A stretch of 5,098 bases of DNA from Lachnospiraceae bacterium (GTDB lineage: Bacteria; Bacillota; Clostridia; Lachnospirales; Lachnospiraceae): positions 1-5,098 of the forward strand of contig JAEDFR010000136.1 in assembly GCA_016297945.1 (NCBI GenBank). Reading direction: 5' to 3'. Position numbers and translations under genes: made by a program. The notes under the pieces are model-generated. The model was given only the letters and a program-made list of their open reading frames with translations, had not been told where the DNA came from and did no database searches. Every line of letters begins with the position of its first letter. Positions within the stretch are counted from its first letter, which is position 1. Positions 1 through 5,098 of this stretch are shown in pieces.

Positions 1-3
1 CAT
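1..3 (-). other. Possible start codon of the next operon gene
   Basis: An ATG (CAT on the plus strand) occurs at 3-1, six bases after the nucleotidyltransferase stop, with a weak GAG five bases before it. The tight spacing matches the rest of the block and no terminator is visible, so transcription probably continues past the window. One codon is too little to identify a gene. Confidence 0.3.
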
Positions 4-9
4 AGCAAC

Positions 10-738
10 TCAATTGGGAACATAATGTTCCTTAAAATAATCCAGTTCTTCGGGCGTACCAAGTACATGTACCTTGTCATAATCCACAATGGAGATTCTG
101 ACATCTCCGCCTTTGCTAATCAGGTAGTTATATAAAGGTGCTACATATTTTTCGCCTTTCTCCAATTTTTCATCCGAAGTATAATACTCATTGTAGAGTT
201 GTTCATATAATCCGCATGTCTTAAAATAATATGCACCCAGCGTACAATTATCAGAAATACGGGTCTTTTCCCTTACTTCCACAACCTTGCCGCTCTCATC
301 CAGTCTTGCAAAGCTCCAGTGGTCGCCATCTGCATGAAAACAAGGAATGAAACCATCGCCCGCAATCTGATCCATGCGCATTTGTCCGGTCTCTACATAA
401 GTATCAATATTATAAATCATCAAAGAATCGTCTTTGTCCCACTCTTTTGCCGCAAGCATGGCGGTGGTAGCCTGTCCGTCCGTCAGATAATCCAACTCAA
501 TCACTCTCACATCCGAAATGCCAAGTTTTTTACAGGTTGTTGTAATAAATCCGCTTGCATCATCTTCTTTTCGCACAATAAAGATACAGGTATTGCTCTT
601 TAAATCAAATCCTTCCAAGCTCTCCATGGACCACTCAAATAAAGTCTTTCCATGTGCTTCGATCATATATTTGGGTACATTGTATCCTGCTTTTCGAAAT
701 CTGGAACCAAGTCCAGCCATAGTAATTACAATTGTCAT
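10..738 (-). CDS. Sugar nucleotidyltransferase-like protein (GT-A fold, capsule-type)
   Basis: This 242-residue cytosolic protein has the nucleotidyltransferase/GT-A Rossmann-like fold used to activate sugar phosphates or related polyols with NTP. Seen: the N-terminal nucleotide loop MAGLGSRF (7-14), VPKYMIEAHGKTLFEW (21-36), a metal-site-like YNIDTY (109-114, Asp112), REKTRISDN (156-164) leading into LGAYYF (167-172), which resembles the EKP...GxYxF block of sugar pyrophosphorylases, APLYN (200-204), and the C-terminal VLGTPEELDYF (225-235), a hallmark of this superfamily. The length suits a minimal catalytic domain without the left-handed beta-helix acetyltransferase tail. It resembles the capsule-locus group often labelled BcbE-like or GT2-like, so annotation pipelines may call it a glycosyltransferase; the motifs favour nucleotidyl transfer. 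The substrate cannot be read from sequence. A strong GGGGAGGT (745-752) lies 6 bases before the ATG, which overlaps the DUF4956 stop (ATGA), making it part of the VTC block. Confidence 0.85.
   Translation of the reverse strand: MTIVITMAGLGSRFRKAGYNVPKYMIEAHGKTLFEWSMESLEGFDLKSNTCIFIVRKEDDASGFITTTCKKLGISDVRVIELDYLTDGQATTAMLAAKEWDKDDSLMIYNIDTYVETGQMRMDQIAGDGFIPCFHADGDHWSFARLDESGKVVEVREKTRISDNCTLGAYYFKTCGLYEQLYNEYYTSDEKLEKGEKYVAPLYNYLISKGGDVRISIVDYDKVHVLGTPEELDYFKEHYVPN
17..31. repeat. 15-bp inverted repeat near the end of the nucleotidyltransferase gene
   Basis: GGAACAT-A-ATGTTCC has two perfect 7-base arms around one central base, lying in the last codons of the nucleotidyltransferase gene. 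The one-base centre rules out a good RNA hairpin or terminator of the usual shape and no T-run follows. It could be a protein-binding site for a downstream gene, or chance. Confidence 0.35.
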
Positions 739-1412
739 ACAGTTACCTCCCCATCATGCGCCATTAAAGAAACACCATAAACACCTTCGATTGCATGTAC
801 TTCTTGGATGACTTTCGCACCATCCTTGGGCTTGCACTCTACAATCAGACTAAGACCTTTTTCTGATAAATTGCGTGATTTTACTTTGCAAACTTTATTA
901 TCATGCAAAACAATATCCAAAATATCTTTTTCTGCAGCTACGTCTTTTGCACTTACAACTAAAAGGGATGCCGCCATACCGACTGGCGTCAGTTCCAGTG
1001 CAAGTAAGCCTATGGTAATCACAAGGCTTGCAAGAATGGCAATCACATACAAATTGGCACCACAGATAATTCCCACACTGATTGACCAGAACAAAAACAT
1101 CAGATCCATCGGTTCCTTAATTGCCGTACGAAAACGAACAATAGACAATGCGCCCACCATACCTAATGAAATCACAAGATTGGACTGCATTGCCAAAATG
1201 ATTGCCGCAGTAATAATCGCAATCAGTGCTAGTGAAACGTTAAAGCTTTTATTATAAAACGTCTTTTTGCTATGCACATAATAAACAACAAAAATATAAA
1301 TCGCCAGAAGCACCGTCACAAGCAATGTGACCACAATTTTTCCGGTGGTAATATCCCCGGCGCTAAATCCCTCCAAAAAGGACTTTTTAAAGATATTAGA
1401 GAAGGTGTTCAT
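735..1412 (-). CDS. DUF4956-family membrane protein
   Basis: This 225-residue membrane protein belongs to the DUF4956 family, whose members commonly sit beside VTC and CotH genes; its molecular function is unknown to me. Seen, numbered from the ATG at 1412: an amphipathic start MNTFSNIFKKSF (1-12), a membrane helix at about 24-46, a second at 58-77, the family signature GMVGALSIVRFRTAIKEP (84-101), two further hydrophobic spans at about 105-121 and 122-141, and a soluble alpha/beta tail (150-225). A longer reading frame opens at 1430, but that ATG has no ribosome site. The ATG at 1412 has AGGAGA at 1421-1426, forms an ATGA overlap with the VTC stop, and gives the N terminus I expect for the family. 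The stop overlaps the nucleotidyltransferase start (ATGA). Tight coupling suggests it forms a complex with the VTC enzyme, perhaps as the membrane conduit for its product, by analogy with the membrane helices of yeast VTC. That role is inference. Confidence 0.88.
   Translation of the reverse strand: MNTFSNIFKKSFLEGFSAGDITTGKIVVTLLVTVLLAIYIFVVYYVHSKKTFYNKSFNVSLALIAIITAAIILAMQSNLVISLGMVGALSIVRFRTAIKEPMDLMFLFWSISVGIICGANLYVIAILASLVITIGLLALELTPVGMAASLLVVSAKDVAAEKDILDIVLHDNKVCKVKSRNLSEKGLSLIVECKPKDGAKVIQEVHAIEGVYGVSLMAHDGEVTV
745..752 (-). promoter_or_regulatory. Strong ribosome binding site of the nucleotidyltransferase gene
   Basis: GGGGAGGT on the minus strand lies 6 bases before the ATG at 738-736 and is encoded within the last codons of the DUF4956 gene. 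It is the strongest Shine-Dalgarno match in the window, which suggests the last gene of the block is translated efficiently by new ribosomes as well as by coupling. Confidence 0.75.
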
Positions 1413-2167
1413 AAATGATATCTCCTGCATAAATAATATTTTGAAAAAGTTGTCTGCCGCATATGACCATTTTCAAGCACTTCTTTGATATAGGCCGGCA
1501 AAAATTCATCAAACTTGACTTCCATCAGGGTCTGTCCCTGCGGCAAAATCTTCCGTGCATGGAGGTCTGTATGAAAAAATGCCCCAAAATCCGCTGATGA
1601 GCAAATGCCATCATCAAACGTTACTCGGACATTTCCATTGTTTTCTACAAAAGGTGTCCGTTCATAAGCTACAATCACCTTGGGCTGCATTAATCTGGTT
1701 TGTTTTAATATCAGAAGCTCCTGAATGAGTGAAGGCTCCTCATAGATTTCATCAAAATTCCATAGTTGATGTCCGATATGACATAAGTTCGGTTCCATGC
1801 TCTCAATGCTCTCAACGTTCTCAGCGTTCTCATCAACTGACATTCCGGTAAGCATTTCAAATTGAGCCATGGTTAAATCCTGATGTAGCTTTTTCGTCAT
1901 ACCATTTTGTTTTATTTTCTTTTCCAACACAATTTGATTTTTGGAACCATTGTATATCCGGATGCGATATTTGGATCTGGGATCGGTTCCTGCTTCATTT
2001 TGATAATAACAACTATCATGAATATCATCAAAATAAATACTGCGTATTTCATACGCTCCCGACTCTCCGGCATGTGCATCCCGGTACATAATCGTTGCTA
2101 TACGGTTCTTTAAAATCAACGCCTGCTGTGTCGAAATGATATATTTATATTCATGTCGAAAATCCAT
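1409..2167 (-). CDS. VTC-domain polyphosphate polymerase-like protein
   Basis: This 252-residue soluble protein is the catalytic tunnel domain of the VTC (vacuolar transporter chaperone) family. In yeast Vtc4 that domain polymerises ATP-derived phosphate into polyphosphate. Seen, in the order expected for the beta-barrel tunnel: RHEYKYII (4-11), IRSIYFDD (41-48), KYRIRIY (66-72), VLEKKIK (80-86), VIVAYERTPF (164-173), VRVTFDDGI (180-188), LMEVKFDE (214-221) and FSKYY (241-245). Lys8, Arg68, Arg70, Lys84, Arg181, Glu216 and Lys243 are the likely phosphate- and metal-binding tunnel residues. There is no SPX regulatory domain and no membrane segment, unlike eukaryotic VTC subunits, so any membrane partner must be separate; the coupled DUF4956 gene is the obvious candidate. 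A Glu-rich stretch at 113-125 is encoded by a degenerate 9-bp tandem repeat. A clear GGAG (2175-2178) lies 7 bases before the ATG. The product could be polyphosphate or another phosphoanhydride; family membership is much surer than product. Confidence 0.9.
   Translation of the reverse strand: MDFRHEYKYIISTQQALILKNRIATIMYRDAHAGESGAYEIRSIYFDDIHDSCYYQNEAGTDPRSKYRIRIYNGSKNQIVLEKKIKQNGMTKKLHQDLTMAQFEMLTGMSVDENAENVESIESMEPNLCHIGHQLWNFDEIYEEPSLIQELLILKQTRLMQPKVIVAYERTPFVENNGNVRVTFDDGICSSADFGAFFHTDLHARKILPQGQTLMEVKFDEFLPAYIKEVLENGHMRQTTFSKYYLCRRYHL
1421..1426 (-). promoter_or_regulatory. Ribosome binding site that fixes the DUF4956 start
   Basis: AGGAGA on the minus strand lies 8 bases upstream of the ATG at 1412-1410, inside the end of the VTC gene. 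It falls downstream of the alternative ATG at 1430-1428, where it cannot serve initiation, and no Shine-Dalgarno sequence is seen before that upstream ATG. It is therefore the main evidence for the shorter 225-residue DUF4956 product. Confidence 0.8.
1801..1836 (-). repeat. Degenerate 9-bp tandem repeat inside the VTC gene
   Basis: Four adjacent 9-base units read on the plus strand as TCTCAATGC, TCTCAACGT, TCTCAGCGT and TCTCATCAA, the last diverged; a further decayed unit may precede them at 1792-1800. On the coding strand the units are three codons long and give an E-N/S-x pattern (ENAENVESIESME). The unit length keeps the frame, so copy-number change would lengthen or shorten a surface loop without breaking the protein. 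Confidence 0.7.
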
Positions 2168-2174
2168 ATTGTTT

Positions 2175-2178
2175 CTCC
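2175..2178 (-). promoter_or_regulatory. Ribosome binding site of the VTC gene
   Basis: GGAG on the minus strand lies 7 bases before the ATG at 2167-2165. It is the only gene start inside the window with its own untranslated leader, which suits fresh initiation from the candidate promoter just upstream rather than coupling to cotH. Confidence 0.75.
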
Positions 2179-2188
2179 GAAATCACGT

Positions 2189-2198
2189 ACGAATTCGT
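2189..2198. other. 10-bp palindrome at the predicted VTC transcription start
   Basis: ACGAATTCGT is a perfect 10-bp palindrome that overlaps the predicted start point near 2195. A second short palindrome, CGTACG (2186-2191), overlaps its edge. The placement would suit a repressor operator, but a 10-bp palindrome in AT-rich DNA is short and no regulator is encoded here. Confidence 0.25.
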
Positions 2199-2201
2199 TT
2201 T

Positions 2202-2230
2202 ATTATATCACATCCAATAATTTACCACAA
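2202..2230 (-). promoter_or_regulatory. Candidate sigma-A-type promoter with extended -10, upstream of the VTC gene
   Basis: On the minus strand the cotH-VTC gap contains TTGTGG (2225-2230), exactly 17 bases, then TATAAT (2202-2207). The -10 is preceded by TGA, giving TGnTATAAT, an extended -10 element. The -35 matches three of six consensus positions, which an extended -10 can compensate. Transcription would start near 2195 and leave a leader of about 27 bases that includes the GGAG ribosome site. This would let VTC-DUF4956-nucleotidyltransferase be expressed apart from glf-cotH. It was read by eye, and AT-rich gaps yield chance TATAAT boxes, so support is moderate. Confidence 0.5.
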
Positions 2231-2248
2231 TCTTCTTACCAATACTGT

Positions 2249-3928
2249 TCAGCGGCATAGTTCTTCTACATATCCATCCACATATGCCAGTCTATTAACG
2301 GCAAAATCATAAATATAGGAAAAATCCTCTTTCTGGTTTCCGTTGGGATAGCGGGCATCCTCTCTTTTAAATGCCCCGGAATCTTTCACTTTATGTTCCA
2401 ATTCCTGTATCCGTTCTGTAATGGCTTCGTCTGAAAAAGTACTATTCCGCCATTTGTTCCAGGTGCGTTGCAACAGTTCCTTGGAGTTATCAACGTCTAA
2501 CTCAATCATCCGCTGTGCGGGCTGCCATGTGACAGGTTCGGTTGCAATTGCTGCAAGTTCTTCCGAAAAATAAACATTATCGGCATAGACCATGCCAAAA
2601 GAAATGTTCATATCCCACGGAATAAAATATCCATATTCTTTGCCATCACGGTTGCGAACCACATAATAATAGTTTTTATTTTCATTATCAAAACCGGCAA
2701 TAGCCTGATAAAATAACCAATTATCAATCAGATTCTGCTGATCGTTATATTCCGTAATTTCAGACGCAAAAGTTTTCTCATCCGAACCAAGAGCTTCCGC
2801 TATCCGATATAAAGGTTCCCATTCCTGCTCGTTTTGTAAAATCGTATTCCCTTTTAAATAAAAGCCCCCACGATAATCCGGCGAATTAGGATCCGGTAAT
2901 TCACCTGTAAAATCAGAGCTTAGCCACTCCCGACTGTACTTCTTTTTATAAATTCGTTCCACGACTTCTGTATTTTGAGTCAACTGCTCAGATACCGGTC
3001 TCAGCCCCAGCTGCTTTGCATCAATCGGAACCATCAGATCATAAATTCCCTGATAACCGTCATTGATAAATACTTCAACCATGGCGGAAGCAGTTCCGTA
3101 ATTATATCCATATAACTGATTTTTTGCTCCAACCTCATTCCATAAATCTATGCAAAGCTGGTCACGAATTCTGGTATTATCCGCATATAATGCGTTTAAA
3201 ATCCAATCATCATCATCACGCAATCCAAGCAGATTTTTATTGCATTTTTCAAATGTTCCATCATCCATTATTTCTTTTAGATAAAGCCGTAAACTTTTTT
3301 TCTCATAAACCAGACTGGTATTTCCGCGAAGCCTTGATTTCGTATAGCAGGTTGTTACCCAATCGCCATCGTGATCTGTATCATAAACAGTAAGGGCAAA
3401 CATCTGACTTCCATCATCCGCTGTGTATTCAGTTCCGTGAAAAGTTATCATTGGCAAACCGGTAAATACCAGATTATATTCTCCGTATCCATTCTTTCCC
3501 AGTGCTAAAAAAGAAAAAGGTTGTCCGTTAGCAATGGCTAATTGTTTATCGGTAGTTGTATAGTCCTGCGTAAATAATAATTTTGATTTTATTATTTTAC
3601 TGTTATTGTTGCTACTGTTTTTTTCGATATTGCTACCAACATTACTGTCACCAAAATACCCCGAAAGCTTTCCTTCCTCCCAGTCACTTTCTTCCATATC
3701 AAGGGGCAGATAAAAAGTATGACTTGCAGCGTCATAGGGTAATTCTTCGCCTTCATAACACAACAAAAAGGCCATATCCGAAAGTTCAGATTTAGCCTTT
3801 ATCTGTTCTATTTTTTTATCATCTGCCACATGAACTCCGATATCTTTTGCATCATCCAAAGCAATGCAAACCACTACGGAAATCACAAACAAAACAATGG
3901 CAGCAAGCAACACGATTTTCTTTTTCAT
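2249..3928 (-). CDS. CotH-family atypical protein kinase, membrane-anchored or secreted
   Basis: This 559-residue protein belongs to the CotH family, named for the Bacillus spore-coat protein CotH, a structurally atypical kinase that phosphorylates coat proteins. Seen: a lysine start (KKK 2-4) and hydrophobic segment (5-23), giving a signal peptide or N-terminal anchor. The VVVC at 18-21 is a poor lipobox. A probable beta-rich N-terminal region (50-165) is broken by an Asn/Ser-rich linker (about 99-112). The CotH core follows: RGNTS (201-205), KKSLRLYL (210-217), LLGLRDDDDWILNALYAD (233-250), VEVFINDGYQGIYDL (284-298), GGFYLKGN (354-361), NLIDNWLFYQAIAGFDNENKNYYY (399-422 by position) and FIPWDMNISFG (435-445). 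Asp414 and Asp439 are candidates for the two catalytic or metal-binding aspartates of the family, and Lys210/211 for the nucleotide-binding lysine. No dockerin or lamin-tail domain is attached. The ATG overlaps the glf stop (ATGA). Spore-coat function is not implied; many clostridial members occur outside sporulation loci, next to VTC and DUF4956 genes. Confidence 0.9.
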   Translation of the reverse strand: MKKKIVLLAAIVLFVISVVVCIALDDAKDIGVHVADDKKIEQIKAKSELSDMAFLLCYEGEELPYDAASHTFYLPLDMEESDWEEGKLSGYFGDSNVGSNIEKNSSNNNSKIIKSKLLFTQDYTTTDKQLAIANGQPFSFLALGKNGYGEYNLVFTGLPMITFHGTEYTADDGSQMFALTVYDTDHDGDWVTTCYTKSRLRGNTSLVYEKKSLRLYLKEIMDDGTFEKCNKNLLGLRDDDDWILNALYADNTRIRDQLCIDLWNEVGAKNQLYGYNYGTASAMVEVFINDGYQGIYDLMVPIDAKQLGLRPVSEQLTQNTEVVERIYKKKYSREWLSSDFTGELPDPNSPDYRGGFYLKGNTILQNEQEWEPLYRIAEALGSDEKTFASEITEYNDQQNLIDNWLFYQAIAGFDNENKNYYYVVRNRDGKEYGYFIPWDMNISFGMVYADNVYFSEELAAIATEPVTWQPAQRMIELDVDNSKELLQRTWNKWRNSTFSDEAITERIQELEHKVKDSGAFKREDARYPNGNQKEDFSYIYDFAVNRLAYVDGYVEELCR

Positions 3929-5040
3929 GAAAGCTCTTTCTCACACATATCCAATGCGGCTGCGATCACAGCATCCATATCATAATATTTATATTCACCA
4001 AGGCGTCCGCCAAAAATCACGTTTGATTCTTGATTTGCTAACTCGTTATAAGCTTGATAAAGAGCTCCGTTTTTCTCATCATTCACCGGATAATATGGCT
4101 CGTCTCCCGGTTTCCATTCCGAGCTATACTCTTTCGAGATGACGGTCTTTGGCAAATCGTTTCCATTTTCATCTTTTCCAAATTCAAACCATTTATGCTC
4201 AATAATTCTGGTCCATGGTGTTTCTCTGTCCGTATAATTGACAGCGGCATTTCCCTGATAGTTCGGAATATCCAATATCTCATTTTCAAAACGAACCGAA
4301 CGGTACTCCAAATTACCCAGACGGTAGTCAAAATAAGCATCTATGGCACCGGTGTAAACAACTTTTTCAGCCATGGCATCATACTCATCTTTTTTATTTA
4401 GATAATCCTCATTCAAACGAACCTCAACGCCTGCTAACATATTCTCTACCATCTGCGTATATCCGCCAATCGGAATTCCCTGATATAGCGCATTAAAATA
4501 ATTATTATCAAAGGTTAACCGAACCGGAAGCCTCTTGATTATAAATGCCGGCAGTTCCTTACAGTCGCGTCCCCATTGCTTTTCTGTATAGCCTTTAATC
4601 AGCTTCTCGTAAATATCACGACCAACCAGAGAGATTGCCTGCTCTTCCAAATTTTTCGGTTCACCGACTATTTCCCTGCGCTGCTCTTCAATCTTTTGTG
4701 TTGCCTCTTCAGGCGTTGTAACGCCCCACATTTTATTAAAGGTATACATATTAAATGGTAGGGAATACAATTCTCCTTTGTAGTTAGCCACCGGAGAATT
4801 CGTAAAACGGTTAAACTCTGCAAACTTTGTAATATACTGCCATACTTTACGGTTATTGGTATGGAAAATATGAGCTCCATACTGATGAACATGGATTCCC
4901 TCTACTTGTTTGGAATAAACATTTCCTGCAATATGCGGACGCTTATCAATAACCAATACACTTTTTCCTTTTTGTTTTGCCTCATGTGCAAACACAGCCC
5001 CATAAAGACCGGCGCCAACTACTAAATAATCGTATTTCAT
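3925..5040 (-). CDS. glf: UDP-galactopyranose mutase (Glf)
   Basis: This 371-residue flavoenzyme interconverts UDP-galactopyranose and UDP-galactofuranose in the cytosol, supplying the donor for galactofuranose-containing surface glycans. Seen: an N-terminal Rossmann FAD motif (VVGAGLYG, residues 7-14, with an acidic/basic strand end at IDKR 31-34), the mutase signature HQYGAHIFHT (52-61), YTEKQWG (151-157), LPVRLTFDNNYF (171-182) with YQGIP (186-190), TPWTRIIEHKWF (274-285) and the C-terminal GGRLGEYKYYDMD (344-356). Arg174 and Arg278 are the likely counterparts of the two conserved arginines that bind the UDP-sugar phosphates, and Trp156 is the likely uracil-side tryptophan. The length matches bacterial Glf (about 370). 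The ATG lies just after a weak purine-rich ribosome site (GGAAAAAG, 5047-5054), and Met1 sits eight residues before the FAD motif as expected. Its stop overlaps the cotH start by four bases (ATGA), so the two are probably co-translated. Nothing appears broken. Confidence 0.96.
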   Translation of the reverse strand: MKYDYLVVGAGLYGAVFAHEAKQKGKSVLVIDKRPHIAGNVYSKQVEGIHVHQYGAHIFHTNNRKVWQYITKFAEFNRFTNSPVANYKGELYSLPFNMYTFNKMWGVTTPEEATQKIEEQRREIVGEPKNLEEQAISLVGRDIYEKLIKGYTEKQWGRDCKELPAFIIKRLPVRLTFDNNYFNALYQGIPIGGYTQMVENMLAGVEVRLNEDYLNKKDEYDAMAEKVVYTGAIDAYFDYRLGNLEYRSVRFENEILDIPNYQGNAAVNYTDRETPWTRIIEHKWFEFGKDENGNDLPKTVISKEYSSEWKPGDEPYYPVNDEKNGALYQAYNELANQESNVIFGGRLGEYKYYDMDAVIAAALDMCEKELS

Positions 5041-5062
5041 GATTTTCTTTTTCCGAATTTAA

Positions 5063-5068
5063 ATTATA
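5063..5068 (-). promoter_or_regulatory. Possible -10 box upstream of glf
   Basis: A perfect TATAAT lies on the minus strand 22 bases before the glf ATG. No good -35 is found at 16-18 bases (the best hexamer, ATTAGT, has two matches) and there is no TGn extension. The implied leader would be only about 16 bases, just enough to hold the weak GGAAAAAG ribosome site. The region is very AT-rich and the window ends at 5098, so an upstream gene or a better promoter cannot be excluded. Confidence 0.25.
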
Positions 5069-5098
5069 TTGTTATTTTCCGACAACTAATCTGTATTC

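Noticed and set aside
808..1257. 149-residue plus-strand open frame
   Set aside because: It lies wholly antisense to the DUF4956 gene, whose family motifs are clear. The translation is composition-driven with no recognisable domain.
3570..3600. AT-rich hairpin (11-bp stem with one bulged base, 8-base loop)
   Set aside because: It lies inside the cotH frame just upstream of codons for the Asn/Ser linker and is made of A/T-rich Lys, Ile, Asn and Leu codons. There is no G/C stem or T-run to suggest a terminator, so low-complexity codon use explains it.
3912..3928. Lipoprotein signal at the CotH N terminus (Cys21)
   Set aside because: The residues before the cysteine are VVV; the usual Gly, Ala or Ser at -1 is missing, so a plain signal peptide or anchor is more likely.
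2249..3928. Assigning the CotH protein to the spore coat
   Set aside because: No other coat or sporulation gene is nearby, and the protein has an N-terminal hydrophobic export or anchor segment. The neighbours point to the cell surface instead.
3864..4142. Plus-strand open frame across the glf/cotH junction
   Set aside because: It is antisense to two well-supported genes and its translation shows no domain, so it is a shadow frame.
4083..4340. 85-residue minus-strand open frame in another phase
   Set aside because: It is nested inside glf, across the conserved region holding Arg278, with no ribosome site or recognisable motif.
1..5098. Mobile element, CRISPR array, tRNA or rRNA
   Set aside because: No transposase motif, spaced direct repeats, long terminal inverted repeats or RNA-gene signatures were seen on either strand; coding sequence fills nearly all of the window.

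Overview
The window is an AT-rich stretch that is almost entirely coding, with every real gene on the minus strand, so it reads from right (5098) to left (1). AT-rich codon use, short Shine-Dalgarno sites (GGAG, AGGAGA, GGGGAGGT) and the protein families suggest a low-GC Gram-positive bacterium of the Clostridia, plausibly Lachnospiraceae. That taxonomic call is an inference from general family knowledge, not a database result.

In transcription order the genes are: (1) glf, UDP-galactopyranose mutase (5040-3925); (2) a membrane-anchored or secreted CotH-family atypical protein kinase (3928-2249); (3) a soluble VTC-domain polyphosphate-polymerase-like enzyme (2167-1409); (4) a DUF4956 membrane protein (1412-735, start moved from a longer possible frame opening at 1430); (5) a GT-A-fold sugar nucleotidyltransferase-like protein (738-10). 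An ATG at 3-1, six bases past the last stop, may open a further gene outside the window.

Genes 1/2, 3/4 and 4/5 are joined by identical 4-base ATGA stop/start overlaps, so they form translationally coupled blocks. The only true gap is the 81 bases between cotH and the VTC gene. It holds a good extended -10 promoter candidate, a 10-bp palindrome near the predicted transcription start and a GGAG ribosome site. The locus may therefore be one operon with an internal promoter, or two tandem units (glf-cotH and VTC-DUF4956-nucleotidyltransferase). No terminator is visible.

Working model: VTC, DUF4956 and CotH genes are known neighbours in Firmicutes, and their joint biochemical role is, to my knowledge, unsettled. 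A cytosolic phosphate polymerase, a small membrane protein and a kinase-like protein facing outward suggest phosphate-polymer synthesis, membrane transfer and surface phosphorylation. The flanking glf (UDP-galactofuranose supply) and sugar nucleotidyltransferase place the module in a cell-surface glycan setting. The individual family calls are well supported; the combined function is a hypothesis.
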